Part shown: in pieces, positions 1 to 10,704 of the stretch
How positions within the stretch are numbered: the first letter of the stretch is position 1
Layout: every line of letters begins with the position of its first letter
Assembly (NCBI GenBank): GCA_018806985.1
Contig: JADANN010000432.1
Span: 310,001 to 374,000, forward strand
From: Angiostrongylus vasorum
Lineage: Eukaryota > Nematoda > Chromadorea > Rhabditida > Metastrongylidae
DNA length: 64,000 nucleotides
Reading direction: 5' to 3'
Made by a program: the position numbers and the translations under genes
The notes under the pieces: generated by a model
What the model saw: the letters and a program-made list of their open reading frames with translations, nothing else
The model's database searches: none
Told to the model about the DNA's origin: nothing

Positions 1-387
1 GATCCACTCCACTGTTGATTGCATTCATCTGTCATCTATTCTTCTTATCATATGATAAGCCTGCCTGTGATTTGTTATCGACGTGCGTTATCCTAAATTT
101 CGAAGACAGGGCAGAGTTCGAGGAACAAAGCGTCACATTCTGGCCAGATGCTGTGTGCCGGCTGTATTTCAGGGGACATCGTTCAAGAATTCTATAAGTA
201 GTGCACAGTATTCTTAACATGGTTGAACTGTAAGCTCACGTTTCTGCCCCATAATAAAGCGCCCGGAGGAGTGATGAATCGAAAAGGTGGGTCTGCTAGT
301 CAGTCGGTGGCATCTTTTAGAGGTCCGAGTGCGGCTTATGCTGGTGTTCTTTTTCTGTTTAAATCCTTCTTCAAGTTAATATACATA
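1..387. other. No gene recognised
   Basis: Short ORFs occur on both strands, but none has splice context, a recognisable motif or similarity to the other elements in the window. Nothing can be supported here. Confidence 0.5.
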
Positions 388-763
388 TACTTACTTGGAG
401 ACTTGGACGGCCCTCTTCACTGGTTGTGTGGACCCTATCATAATCTCTACTTTTGGGAGTTATGCTCGTTCAGCCATTGTGGTTCACTGAAGTCCCGAGA
501 TTAGCATAGCAAAAGTCTGCCACAGGTGGGCACCACAATACATAGTCGCCCCCCTTGTGGACCAGAAGCACGTTCGTTACCATGCGACTAGTTTGACACC
601 AGAACGGTGGTGGGTCCTGATGTTGGCTTACTCTTAGCTGGGCTTCCTGTTTGAAACGCTGAACTTGGGATACCTTGCAGGAGGATGAATTCCCCGCTGT
701 ACATCGCACCATGACACCCAGGAACACCTCTCAGCCACGATGAAGAGACGGCAAACCGTTTAG
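388..763 (+). repeat. Interspersed repeat family A (~380 bp), copy 1
   Basis: This copy starts with the family's TTACTTGG-type end and closes with its CAAACCGTTTA-type end. About nine related copies occur in the window in both orientations. It abuts an (AT)n tract. No coding potential, tRNA head or clear terminal inverted repeat was seen, so the class is unknown (non-autonomous). Confidence 0.8.
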
Positions 764-864
<101 letters not shown>

Positions 865-870
865 TCTATA

Positions 871-1255
871 GTCGTTTTCTTGTTCAGCAGTCGCGAGGTT
901 GTTAAACAGCATACATTTACTTCCATAGAAAAAACACAATACAATACAACAGTAGCTGACGTTTTGGCAGTATCGCCTTCTTCAGAGCCTGGAAGGGTAT
1001 ACTGATATACAATTTACTAGGCCAAACGCTTCAATAACACTTACAAAAAGACGAAAAACTCATGACTGAGTCATCAACCTTATGCGACTATAATCAGCTG
1101 TTCTAATCTTCCTCATTGGAAAGCACGTAAAAAAGCGGCTCTGAAGAAGGCGATACTGCCGAAACGTCAGCTACTGTTGTATTGTATTGTGTTTTTTCTA
1201 TGGAAGTAAATGTATGCTGTTTAATAACCTCGCGATTGCTGAACAGGAAAACGAC
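871..1255. repeat. Palindrome of PLE-type termini with hammerhead-like motifs
   Basis: Bases 871-989 are the near-perfect reverse complement of 1138-1255. Each arm carries the motif CTGAAGA-A-GGC..GCC-GAAAC-GTC (read on minus at 955-989 and on plus at 1141-1168). The sequence just before the right-arm motif (about 1080-1140) matches the region downstream of the PLE ORF at 58100-58210. This links the palindrome to the 3' ends of Penelope-like elements. Confidence 0.75.
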
Positions 1256-1319
1256 GCATTCATATCCCAATGCCGAGGTTAATAGAAAGTCGATCCTGGG
1301 AACTGTCTATAGTATTCTT

Positions 1320-1467
1320 TCTTCGATAAGCTTACACGAGGTTGTCAAACAGATTTATTTCGGCTAGCGTTTCGACGTCGACGATACATCAGGACGAAGA
1401 GGAACCGTGGACTATCGACTCGGATCATCACCACTGATGAAGATGGAGACGTCGAGACGTTCACTTG
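1320..1467 (+). repeat. Family F terminal repeat fragment
   Basis: Contains the phrase CTTACACGAGGTTG and the block CTGATGA..GAGACGTCGAGACGTT also found near 44540-44890, 19375-19510 and 54895-55020. It abuts the 3' end of the RTE copy that begins at about 1468. Confidence 0.6.
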
Positions 1468-4400
1468 TATCACCTGTAGTCCCGTTGATCGTCCAGTGAC
1501 TCGAGCGGGCGCGAGAAAATCTTCCATTTTTCCTTGTCGCGTGCAAGAGTTGCCCAGTGGGTTCTACTCGTTCTAGGGTCTCGTTGAGCACCATGCTTTC
1601 TTCCTGGTTTTTCGTGAAGAACTCTGACCATCGAGTCGGTGGTCTTCCTGCAGTACGTTTCACAGCCCGCGGAATCCAGCCACTAACGGCTCGTATCCAT
1701 CGGTTGTCGTGCATACGCATTATGTGTCCAGCCCACCTTATCTTCCACTGTTTGGCGTCGTACAGAACGGCATCTTTGATTTTTGATCGTTGACGCAGGT
1801 CGGAGCTTCGGATCGGGTGCACCTAGCATCGTCCTTTTCACTGCGCGCTTAATTACGCCGAGTGATCTTTCATTCTGCTTACGCAGCGACCAGGTTTCTG
1901 ACGCATACGTTAGGGCAGGAAGTACCGTTGAGTCGAAAAGGTGGGCACGGAGTCGGGTGTTCTTTGTTCTCATCACTACTTCTTCGATGCTCTTGAAAGC
2001 TCCCCAAGCCGCTCGTTTCCTTTTTCTCAGCTCTGGAGCTAAGTCGTTCATCATATTGATTTCCCGACCTAGATAGGTATGACTGGAGCATTCGGAGATA
2101 TTCGTTCCGTTGAGCGTGAATGGGGCATACGAAACGAATCCGTTCCTCATAAACATCGTTTTTGTGAGATTTAGTCGAACACCAATCTTTCCACAGGCTT
2201 TATCAAAGTCGGCAAGCATACGTTCCGCTTGGCTAATGTGTGGTGTTATAACGACGATGTCATCAGCAAAGCGATGATGGGGTAACTGCCGACCATCGAT
2301 TTTCACTCCCATATTACCCCATTCCAATGTTCGTATGACGTTCTGGAGGATGCCGGTAAATAATTTTGATGAGATGGTATCGCCTTAACCCCTCTTCTGT
2401 CGTCAATGTTAATATCGTTGTAGAATGGTCATATCTTGGTTGGGAAGTTTTTGTACAGCTCACGAACAATCTTTATGTACTGAGTAGGGGAACTCCATGA
2501 CTATCAAGCGCTTCCATGACTGCTTCTATCTCAATTGAATCAAAGGTTTTCTGCAAATCGATGAAAGTGAGACAGAGCGGTGTTTTGTACTCTCGCAATC
2601 TTCAATGAGTCTTGTTATCGTGTGGATGTGGTCCATCGTACTAAATCACTTTCGTAACCCTGCTTGCTCACATGGCTGTCCTTCGTCCAGTGTTCTGCCA
2701 ATCCCTGTTTAGGATGACTCGAGTGAAAAATTTGTAAGCGAGAGACAGCAAGCAGGTTGGGCGATAGTTGCCGATTTCGTGTAGTTCACCCTTCATGAAC
2801 AATAACGTGGTCCTGCTGGTCTTCCGCTGATTAGGGAACTTGCATTCAGAGAGGTAACGTGCGGAGAGCCGAGCCAGTGTGTTTACGAGGACCGGCGGAA
2901 GGTTGTTCAGGTGTTCTGATCTTATCCTTTCCGGACCTGGTTCTGTTCGATTTTTCACAGAGGAAGTGGCATATCGGATTTGGGAAGGGAGAACCGGTAA
3001 TACAAGATATCCACCCTCCGTTATTTCATATGAGCTAAGGTGGACTTGGCTATGGAAGAGATCTGAGTAGTATTCGTGAATTATTTTTCTTCACTGCCTC
3101 TCTGGACGCTGTATCTGTTCCGTTTGCGCGTTGGAGTGCATTTATCTTGGTCTTGTAATTAGCGAAGCTTCGGTGGGTTTTCGAATGCTTTCCCCAGCCT
3201 CTGCAGTTTCGAGCAATGCTGCTGTTCTTCTCTCTTTAAGAACTTCTTTTATCGCTTATCTGTATCATTTTTGCATGTTCAGACGTAAGTTCGCGGTTGC
3301 CTGTAGCTCGTGCGATTCCACGCTGGCGTATCAGTTCGAGAGTTCCTGGAGACAGACGTCTCTTGGTGACTTTCGAACTCTCAGCTGTCATAGCGCTAAC
3401 GTGAAGATGTTAAATGAGCCGATCGTATTCCTCGTCGATGTTGTCGACAACGACGTTTTGGCAACAGCCGACTAATGAGTTGAATAAGTCCCAATTTGTA
3501 GTGGTTTAGGGACTTCGTGTTTTGAATTTAGCGGCTTTTTCTCCTTTCCGCGAGAAATAGAATCTTGCACGAGGGAGACGGTGGTCTGATCCCGTGTAGA
3601 ATTTTGGGACAACAGCGACATCGGCTGCGCAATACCTTGGGTTTACTATGATGTGGTCTATTTCGTTATGGTACTTTCCACTGGGAGACTCCCACGTCCA
3701 GCGTTGAGGAGATGGAGGGCTTTTGGAATTGCGAGTTACCATGGATGGTCTTGGTCGTTATGATAAACTCAGAAAGCCGCTCACCCTGTTCGTTCCATTC
3801 TAATCCGTGGGTCCCAATGTGACTTTCTTCAGACGTTCTTCTTGGTCCAGTCTTGGCGTCAAAATCTCCAATGATGACCTTGAAGAATGTATGGTATTCT
3901 CTAAAGAACTTCTCCGAATCCATATAGAACGCTCGGTTTCTTCTTCGACATAGTTTGATGTCGACGCGTAAACGACTGCGATTGTCAAAGCCGGTATTGA
4001 CCCACATCGGATTTTTAAGTTGTTTGAATGAATTGATGCTAATGGACAAACTCGTGTTGACGAGAACGCGGACGCCGCCGACTCCTCTACTGTCGCATGT
4101 TCCGAGGAACAGTTCTTCTCCGGTGTCATAGACAGAGTTGAAAGGCTGGCGTTTTCTCGTTTCGGCTAGGCCGATGACGTCGTACTTTATCCTTCTTGCT
4201 TGCATGAGCAAGTCTTCTATCGAGGACTCGGATGCAAGTCTACGTGCATTGTACGCACAGATCTTCACCATAATTCTTTGTAATCCAGGCAGCTGCCATT
4301 GGCCCTGAGATTTTAGCAGCCTCTCCGTATTCGTCCTACCGAACGCTACCAAATTGGGAGCTCTTTCGGGTCAGGGAATAAGCTTCGTTCCTTTCACTGT

Positions 4401-4610
4401 GTTTAGCATTTTGATATCCATGCATAGTTTGCTGAGCTCTGAACGTGGAGGCTTGGTATACTCACGGGTAGCTTGCCAGGCTCTGTCAGAGTGAACATGG
4501 AGCTTATTTGTTGGAGGCGACCCCTGAATGCAATGAAATGACATAACTACTCGATAATCGGTTAGTTTTAGATTCGTTAATAGGAGCACTTGAACACTTG
4601 AACGATCCAT
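1468..4610 (-). mobile_element. RTE-type LINE copy R1, decayed (endonuclease + reverse transcriptase)
   Basis: A non-LTR retrotransposon on the minus strand. The N-terminal frame runs from 4610 with a stop near 4371. An APE-like endonuclease follows (4352-3506) with LAETRK, a histidine/asparagine/aspartate HNEIDHI block and SDHRL. Reverse-transcriptase blocks lie at 2958-2668 (NYRPTCLL region) and 2327-1683 (catalytic FADD). A C-terminal RWAGHIMR block ends near 1412. Several frameshifts and stops break the ORF, so this copy is not autonomous. The 3' boundary is set by matching 3' ends at 47516 and 58276. Copy R2 starts ~330 bp away in the opposite orientation, giving a head-to-head pair. Confidence 0.9.
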
Positions 4611-4939
4611 TTTCAGGAATAACGAAGAATAATGCTGGCCTTGTGCATAACTAGACCCTTGAGTGGCAATTTCCTTGGTGGTTTTAAAGGTTGAGAAAGT
4701 TCCACGTTGTCACCACTGGCCAACTAGTGCCTATCAGGAATCTGCTTCGATGAGTTTCTAGGTTTCTCGAGTCCAAGAAACACTTTCTTTTTTGCTTTTT
4801 TCCGACAAGATTCATGGATCGAGCAATAATAAATCGAGCGAATGAACAAGCACAATTTCGTCCAGCAAGATGCAATATCTTCTCATTCTCACTGAGATGG
4901 GATAAAAATATCGCGTCATCAGACTTGGTAAACTGAGAA

Positions 4940-5972
4940 GACACCACTCATTCGTCGCTGTCTATGAAACCGGAGAAGAACTGTGCTTTGGAAACATGCG
5001 ACAGCAGAGGAGTTGGCGGCGTCGGCGTTCTCGTCAACACGAGCTTGTTCATGAACATCGATTCATTCAAACAACTTACAACCCTAATCGGACGTTTACG
5101 ATTAAAAGATGTAAGTCAATTCCGGCTTTTGACAATCTTCGTCGTTTATGCGCCAACATCAAACTATGACGAAGAAGAAGTCGAAGCGTTCTATATGGAC
5201 TTGGAGAATTTCTGCAGAGAAGATAATACATTCTTCAAGGTCACCATTGGAGATTTTAACGCTAAGATTTCACTTAGAAGAAAGTCTAAAGAACGTCACA
5301 TTGGGACCCAAGAATTAAAATGGAACGAGCAGAGTGCGCGCCTGTTTATCATCACGGAAAAGATTGTTCATAATAATTCGCAATTCTTCTCAACGATGTA
5401 CGTGAAGTCTCCCGATGGGAACTACTACAAAGAAGTAGACCATATCAGAGTAAATCAAAGCTTCTGTCCAGCCAGTGTCGCTGTTGTCCCAAAATTTTAT
5501 CCAGCACCGGATTATAGTCTCTTTCGTCCAAAATTTCGTTCTTCGAGGAATAAAGAAAAAAGCTGTTAAAATTAAGAAACGAAGTCTTAGAACCACCATG
5601 AACCGGAGTTTATTCGTTTCGTTAGTCAGCACTTGGAGCAATGTCGTTCTTGACACCATTGAGGACGAATACGGCAGGATCATTCAACATTTTCACTCTA
5701 GCACCATCAAAGCTGAGAGTTCGATGGTCACGAAGAGATGTCTGTCTACAGAAACACTAGCTAATACGCCAGCCCGGAATCGGAAGAAGCACAGGCAACA
5801 GCGAATCGAATCCGCGCTTGCAAAACATTGCAATACAAACAAGGAGATAAAAAAAGATTTGCAGAACCAAGATGATTGCACAAAGACGCCTAAGCGAAGG
5901 ACTTACAGTTTGACTGATTTACGAAAAATGCTCTACTCTTCCATTTTTTTCCTCCAATTTGCTGATAACTGA
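4940..5972 (+). mobile_element. RTE-type LINE copy R2, endonuclease half
   Basis: Plus-strand copy of the same family as R1. The frame starting at 4964 holds CDSRGVGGVGVLVNT, the [13 protein letters not shown] block and the IDxI-type EVDHIRVNQ region. A shifted frame (5475-5972) continues into the linker before the reverse transcriptase (rich in K/R/E). The copy fades near 5970 and no RT palm domain follows. The 5' end is truncated compared with R1. Confidence 0.85.
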
Positions 5973-5974
5973 CC

Positions 5975-7588
5975 AACGGATTACCTCCACACTGTGTCGA
6001 GACGTAGTCCTGTTCATGGAAGGTTCGAAATCTGCCGTCGAAAACACATAGCTGGGCCGAATTAACCCATCCGCAACATTTGAAAATGTTGTCACAATGA
6101 CCTTGGAACTCCATGGATGTCCGCATTCTCTGGTCAGATGACTTTAGCGAAGGAAACCTGTCCAATCAACAATCCGTTGAAAATAGACATTCTTCTGACG
6201 CCCATACAATCTACAATGAGGGCACTCAGGTACCCAAGTGAAAATCAGTGTTCATTTGGTAGCTATCAGGAGTAGGGCACAGTATGTTCACCTCGGAAGA
6301 AATTTGGCGGCATGGACAGCATTCGGAAGTAAGAGGTGTGGTGACAATATTAGGTAACACTTGGAACTCCTAGAAGGTTATCGTATCGGATCGCCATAAG
6401 TTGCTTGAATCTACCAACTGGAGACTTGGGGCAAAATGGCAACGATCAAACCCAGAAAGGATCGGTGATCTACTTGCAACTACCAAACCTACACGGCTGT
6501 TTGAATTCGAAAAAAAATCACCAAAAAATTTATTAAATCAGCTGACAATAACTTCTGATGTCCTCATTTGAAATAAGCACAACAATGAACTGAAAGTATA
6601 GTAAAGAAAATCAATAAATGTGCTAGCACACTTCATTTAGGGCCAAAGATCTTAGCAATGATTAAGGATCACACGAAAAGTTAGTGTTGAAGTCCTTTCT
6701 GATCCGAAATAATCTGGATAGAGGACATCATCCAAGATGAAAACAAGGACGACTCACAAATCACAAAGTAGTCATAGTTTTAACAAACATTCCACTGACT
6801 TGAATGATCTTATTTCTATTCGGAGATGGTAATGAAAGAGAAGGAATAAATGGAGAGGAAGAAAAACGTCTTAACAATCAATCAAATTCATCACAGAGAA
6901 AACAGTTGATAATAAAATATGTGCTAGAATAATTATCGAAGCAAATAATGATTTTAGGAATCTTAATGGATGCTGGCCGTCACTGATGAAAGAAACACAA
7001 CGTAACATCAGAATTTACAATGAAAAGAGCACGGAAGTGTTAACTGGTGATAATTATCGCTAGGAAAAACTCGCTAAAAGCAAAGTCGCTCTACCTTTTT
7101 TCTTGTCATCCTCTGACATGCCAGCTGAAAATCATGTTTGATATGAGCAACTTTTTGCTTAAGAAGTGCTGACCACGAAGATTCCTAGTGTTCATCCGCA
7201 GCGGATTTGATGAACGCTAATCTTACGCCAGGGACGGATTTTCCGGTGATCGTGACTCGTCGCTACCATTCAACCCAGCTGTGGGCACTAACGGATGGTA
7301 GATGGACGACCATGCATATGAAGGAAACATTGGTTGTCTCTGAAAAATAACTGAACGGGCCGTGGAATTTATTTTTCGACATTCGATATTTGATACACAT
7401 TACCATAAGCACCTGCTATTCAAGAAGGGAAGGAAAAATACAGTCGATAAAACGCTTTCGAAATGTGATGTTCTCAAACAATGGATTTGCTTCTTTGTTT
7501 TAAATATACGGCGCTTCTCCAGGTTTCATTGCCTTACAGTGATGGTTAGAGAGAAGAGAGACTTTCACGAACTAATTTAGCACCTGCA
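5975..7588. other. Long stretch without recognised gene
   Basis: AT-rich sequence with many stops in all frames. I see no match to the repeat families of this window and no splice-linked exons. It may be the eroded continuation of an RTE copy, but no RT motif is visible. Confidence 0.4.
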
Positions 7589-7589
7589 G

Positions 7590-7872
7590 TCCCGGTGTCT
7601 CCATCAGAAAGCTCAGCTAAGAGTAAACCGATACCAGGATCCACCACTGTACTGGTATGACACTAGTCGCATGATGGCAAATCTCCCTATGATCCGCAAG
7701 GGAGGGGATTGCCTGTGGTAGTGACCACCTGGGGCAGCCTTTGGCCAGGCTGACCTCGGGATTCCAAGGAAACAGAGTGGCTAGACCTGCAAAACTCCGG
7801 AAAATGAAGAATATGCTGGGGCCCGCACAACCAATGAGGATGGGCCATCCAAAGTATCCAAGTAATTTAGTA
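7590..7872 (-). repeat. Interspersed repeat family A, copy 2 (truncated)
   Basis: Reverse-oriented copy lacking the CCAACGGTTTACCGCC end of the family. It ends with the complement of the TTACTTGGATAC-type terminus. Confidence 0.75.
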
Positions 7873-8264
7873 CCTAGCGACAGATCCATCCATCGACCAT
7901 ACACATAGGAGGAATAAGCATCTTTGAAAGATCAGCCACAGCTCAGCAATGAATAAATAATCTTTACTAGAATACTTTTGCATCTGTTTGGTAGAAATAC
8001 GTTCGGAAATGTCAGTAAACTGTTTAGCCTACTAGTGCATCCTATAAGTTTAAAAAAACCAAGTGACTTACTGATGCTGTGAAAACACTTCTCTTACAAA
8101 CGACTTTCTATTGAACTCGGCATTGATCGAACTATTCCTTATATTCTAGTTGAGCAAACACGTGGTTTTATTTAACCGTTTAACACGAGGTATAAATAGC
8201 ACTTATCTCAGTTGAACAGTATCTTATTCCTTTGTTTATAATATTTCCTAAGATAACGATGCAG

Positions 8265-8645
8265 AGATATGGGCCAAAGGTGGACCTCAGGTGGGTTTCG
8301 AACCTGTAATTGCCTTTTCTGAGGATTCAGGCGCTCTCCACCACACTTGGCTTAGAGAGAGAGACAAAGCAACGGCCTCAGTTGGTGTGGTGGATGGTAA
8401 GGGAGCCCGGAAAGGATAATCGTGGGTTCGAAGCTTATTGGTCCCCATCAGCTCCTCCACTTGTTTTTTTGTATTGGAACAATTATCCTTGAGTTCTTTG
8501 CTGGTCAGGTTACTAGTTCAGGTTCTGATACTTCCTCTCCTAAACATGGACAACTGGTAAATCACGCTCTTTCGTGGAATCTCAAGGAAGCTGTATGGAG
8601 GCGTCCCGATACTTACCGCGACCGAATTCAACCGTTGTGAACAGG
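8265..8645. repeat. Fold-back SINE-like repeat, family G
   Basis: The left part reads GGTGGGTTTCGAACCTG..CACCACAC. The right part carries the reverse complement, GGTGTGGTGGATGG..GGGTTCGAAGC. The GGTTCGAA block resembles a pol III box B, so this looks like two tRNA-headed SINE ends joined in inverted orientation. Related copies lie at about 21800-22060 and 29695-29830. Confidence 0.55.
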
Positions 8646-8819
8646 ATAAGGGTTTGCACCATTCGACATGGATGCTTTTCGCAACGAAAACATCCAACTG
8701 GTGTGACAAATTAGTTGACAGATAGATTGAAGACGATGTACTAGGCCAAACACCATGTGGATTTTTCGCTCCAAGGAATCTTGTTAGCCACAATTTGCAA
8801 TTCTAAGAGTGACATTTAA

Positions 8820-9191
8820 TTAAAATTTTATTGCCGTTGGTACGCAGGCATCTCGAGCTAGGTCGGAGTTTGTGAAGGAAAAATTTCTCACACTGTGTCC
8901 GCGGAAGGGATTGCTTCTTAAGATTTCTTAAAGCCGTACGCGGTTTTTGATGGTACCAACGGAACAAAAACCTTCACAGTTCACTTCTCTGTGTCATCAA
9001 TTCTCTGCTCAAATGTGAGCAACATGAAAATCCTAAGTGATACAGTAAGCTCGGCTAACGATGGAACAAACTCACCGTTAGAAGGGACTCCATCGAAAAC
9101 GACGCGTTTAAATCGGTTGCTGTCACACCGACTCGAGACAGTGTTTCAGTTCGCATTGCGCAATTCTAAAACAAAGTATAAACAAATGTAA
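8820..9191 (+). other. Coding-like island, possible 3' exons of an unknown gene
   Basis: After a good acceptor (CTTCACAG, ending near 8978) a frame runs to a TAA at 9189-9191. It encodes about 70 residues rich in S, T, N and basic residues, with no motif I know. Upstream, after GGTACGCAG, another frame of ~27 codons is closed by TAA with no clear donor, so I could not link the two. Either chance or the end of a gene with upstream exons not recognised. Confidence 0.25.
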
Positions 9192-9419
9192 ACAAAATAC
9201 GACTATCAACCACCTTACTCAAATATTTGCTTTGGTTGTGAAAACAGAGACTGTAGGAATGGAAGAAGAATTCTGCTGCTCATTTCATGACTGGGTGCAT
9301 GGTAGACCTATTTGCGTTCAGTGGGTTGGTGACCATTCACAAACACAGGATTTTCTCAATGCTGACTTTTTATTTAGTGTCTTTCACAAATTTTCATGGT
9401 GGGGTATTATTTGTGAAAC

Positions 9420-9740
9420 AACCACAATGATGCTGAGATATTTGCAAAACTCCGGACCACAGGTGTCTGCACTGGGGAACGAACATGCTATTGTCCTTTC
9501 CGGGAAGTAACGCGTTCACCACCACACCATGCCAGTCCTTCGTTTCGCCTGTCTCTCAGCTAGTCCTATCGATCAATGCCATCAGCAATCACCCATCAAC
9601 GGGATTGATCTGAGGGAGCACAAATCGACATTGAACCCGAACGCGTTACTCCCCGGAAAGGACAATAGTGCGTTCGTTCCCCACCGCAGACACCTGCGGT
9701 CCGGAGTTTTGCAAATACCTCAGCATCATTGTTTCATAAG
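9420..9740. repeat. Fold-back SINE, family E, copy 1
   Basis: The left arm (about 9422-9526) is repeated as reverse complement at about 9640-9738. The arm contains GGTGTGGTGGTGAACGCG (box A-like) and GCGTTCGTTCCCCACC (box B-like), so it looks like a tRNA-derived SINE present as two inverted copies around a ~110 bp middle. Confidence 0.7.
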
Positions 9741-9744
9741 ATTT

Positions 9745-10700
9745 TCTCTCTAACAACTAGTTATGTCAAAAACGTAGTTTGGAAAAGTAAAGTATAAAGG
9801 ATGCTGAGACGAATTCGTACTTCACTTATAGAATTGTATTAGATGGTATGCTTAATTTGTAAAACTACAAATAGATAGAGAACATTGGGCTACTTTTCAA
9901 CTGAACTTGGCTTATACTTCATAAGAAATAGCAATAAAATGGGTTATCCTTTCGTCCTGACACATGTCGACGCAGTTTTTGTACAACTACAGTAGGAAGC
10001 TGGCTTACGTTCCCAATTAATTAGACTAAGAACAATCCCATACCTTCACTCTAAACGCGGCAAAGACTAAACAGCGTCACGGACCAGTATGGGACGAGTT
10101 CTTAGCGATGTTTGATCGCACGAAAAGAAAGAAGAATCGAAGGGAAATCGTGAATTTCTAGTGGTCACCAGTTTTTCTAACAGGAAACATTAAATGATGC
10201 TAATGACTGGTTTCGAAAGACTCAAACAAACCTCTAAAATGAAACGTCTATTGAATTTTCGAATACAGGCAAAATGCTGAATAGCCTGAAGTACATCGCC
10301 ATTGAGTGCTAAAAAAATATCCTCATTCTTTCTTCTCTTTTCCTCTTTTTTCCAATTTTTGATAGGGAAGAAAAAAGATAAGAACTAGAAAAGAGTAAAC
10401 ATAAGATGGATGGATAAATAGAAAGCAAGAGATTATAGGAAACAAAACTGGTCAGAACAACTGCTATGGGTCTATGAATAAAATGCCAGATAATAACGTC
10501 ATGAAGAAAGTTTTTGTGAAGAAGAACTCCTAGAAATTCTTGTGGAAAGGAAAAAGCCAAAATCGGTAACGGCTATGATATAATCACTTAAAACTATTGA
10601 TATAATTGAAGCTCAAGCGTCTCATTTACGTAAATTAACGGGGTTCGAGTAGTGCGGTGATCTTCACAAGACACTCTCTTGATGAAAGTGCTGCAAATCT
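9745..10700. other. Intergenic region downstream of dmd-4-like gene
   Basis: AT-rich, no supported gene. A purine/pyrimidine-skewed stretch lies near 10310-10400. The part next to 10705 would include the 3' UTR of the minus-strand DMRT gene. Confidence 0.4.
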
Positions 10701-10704
10701 TTTA

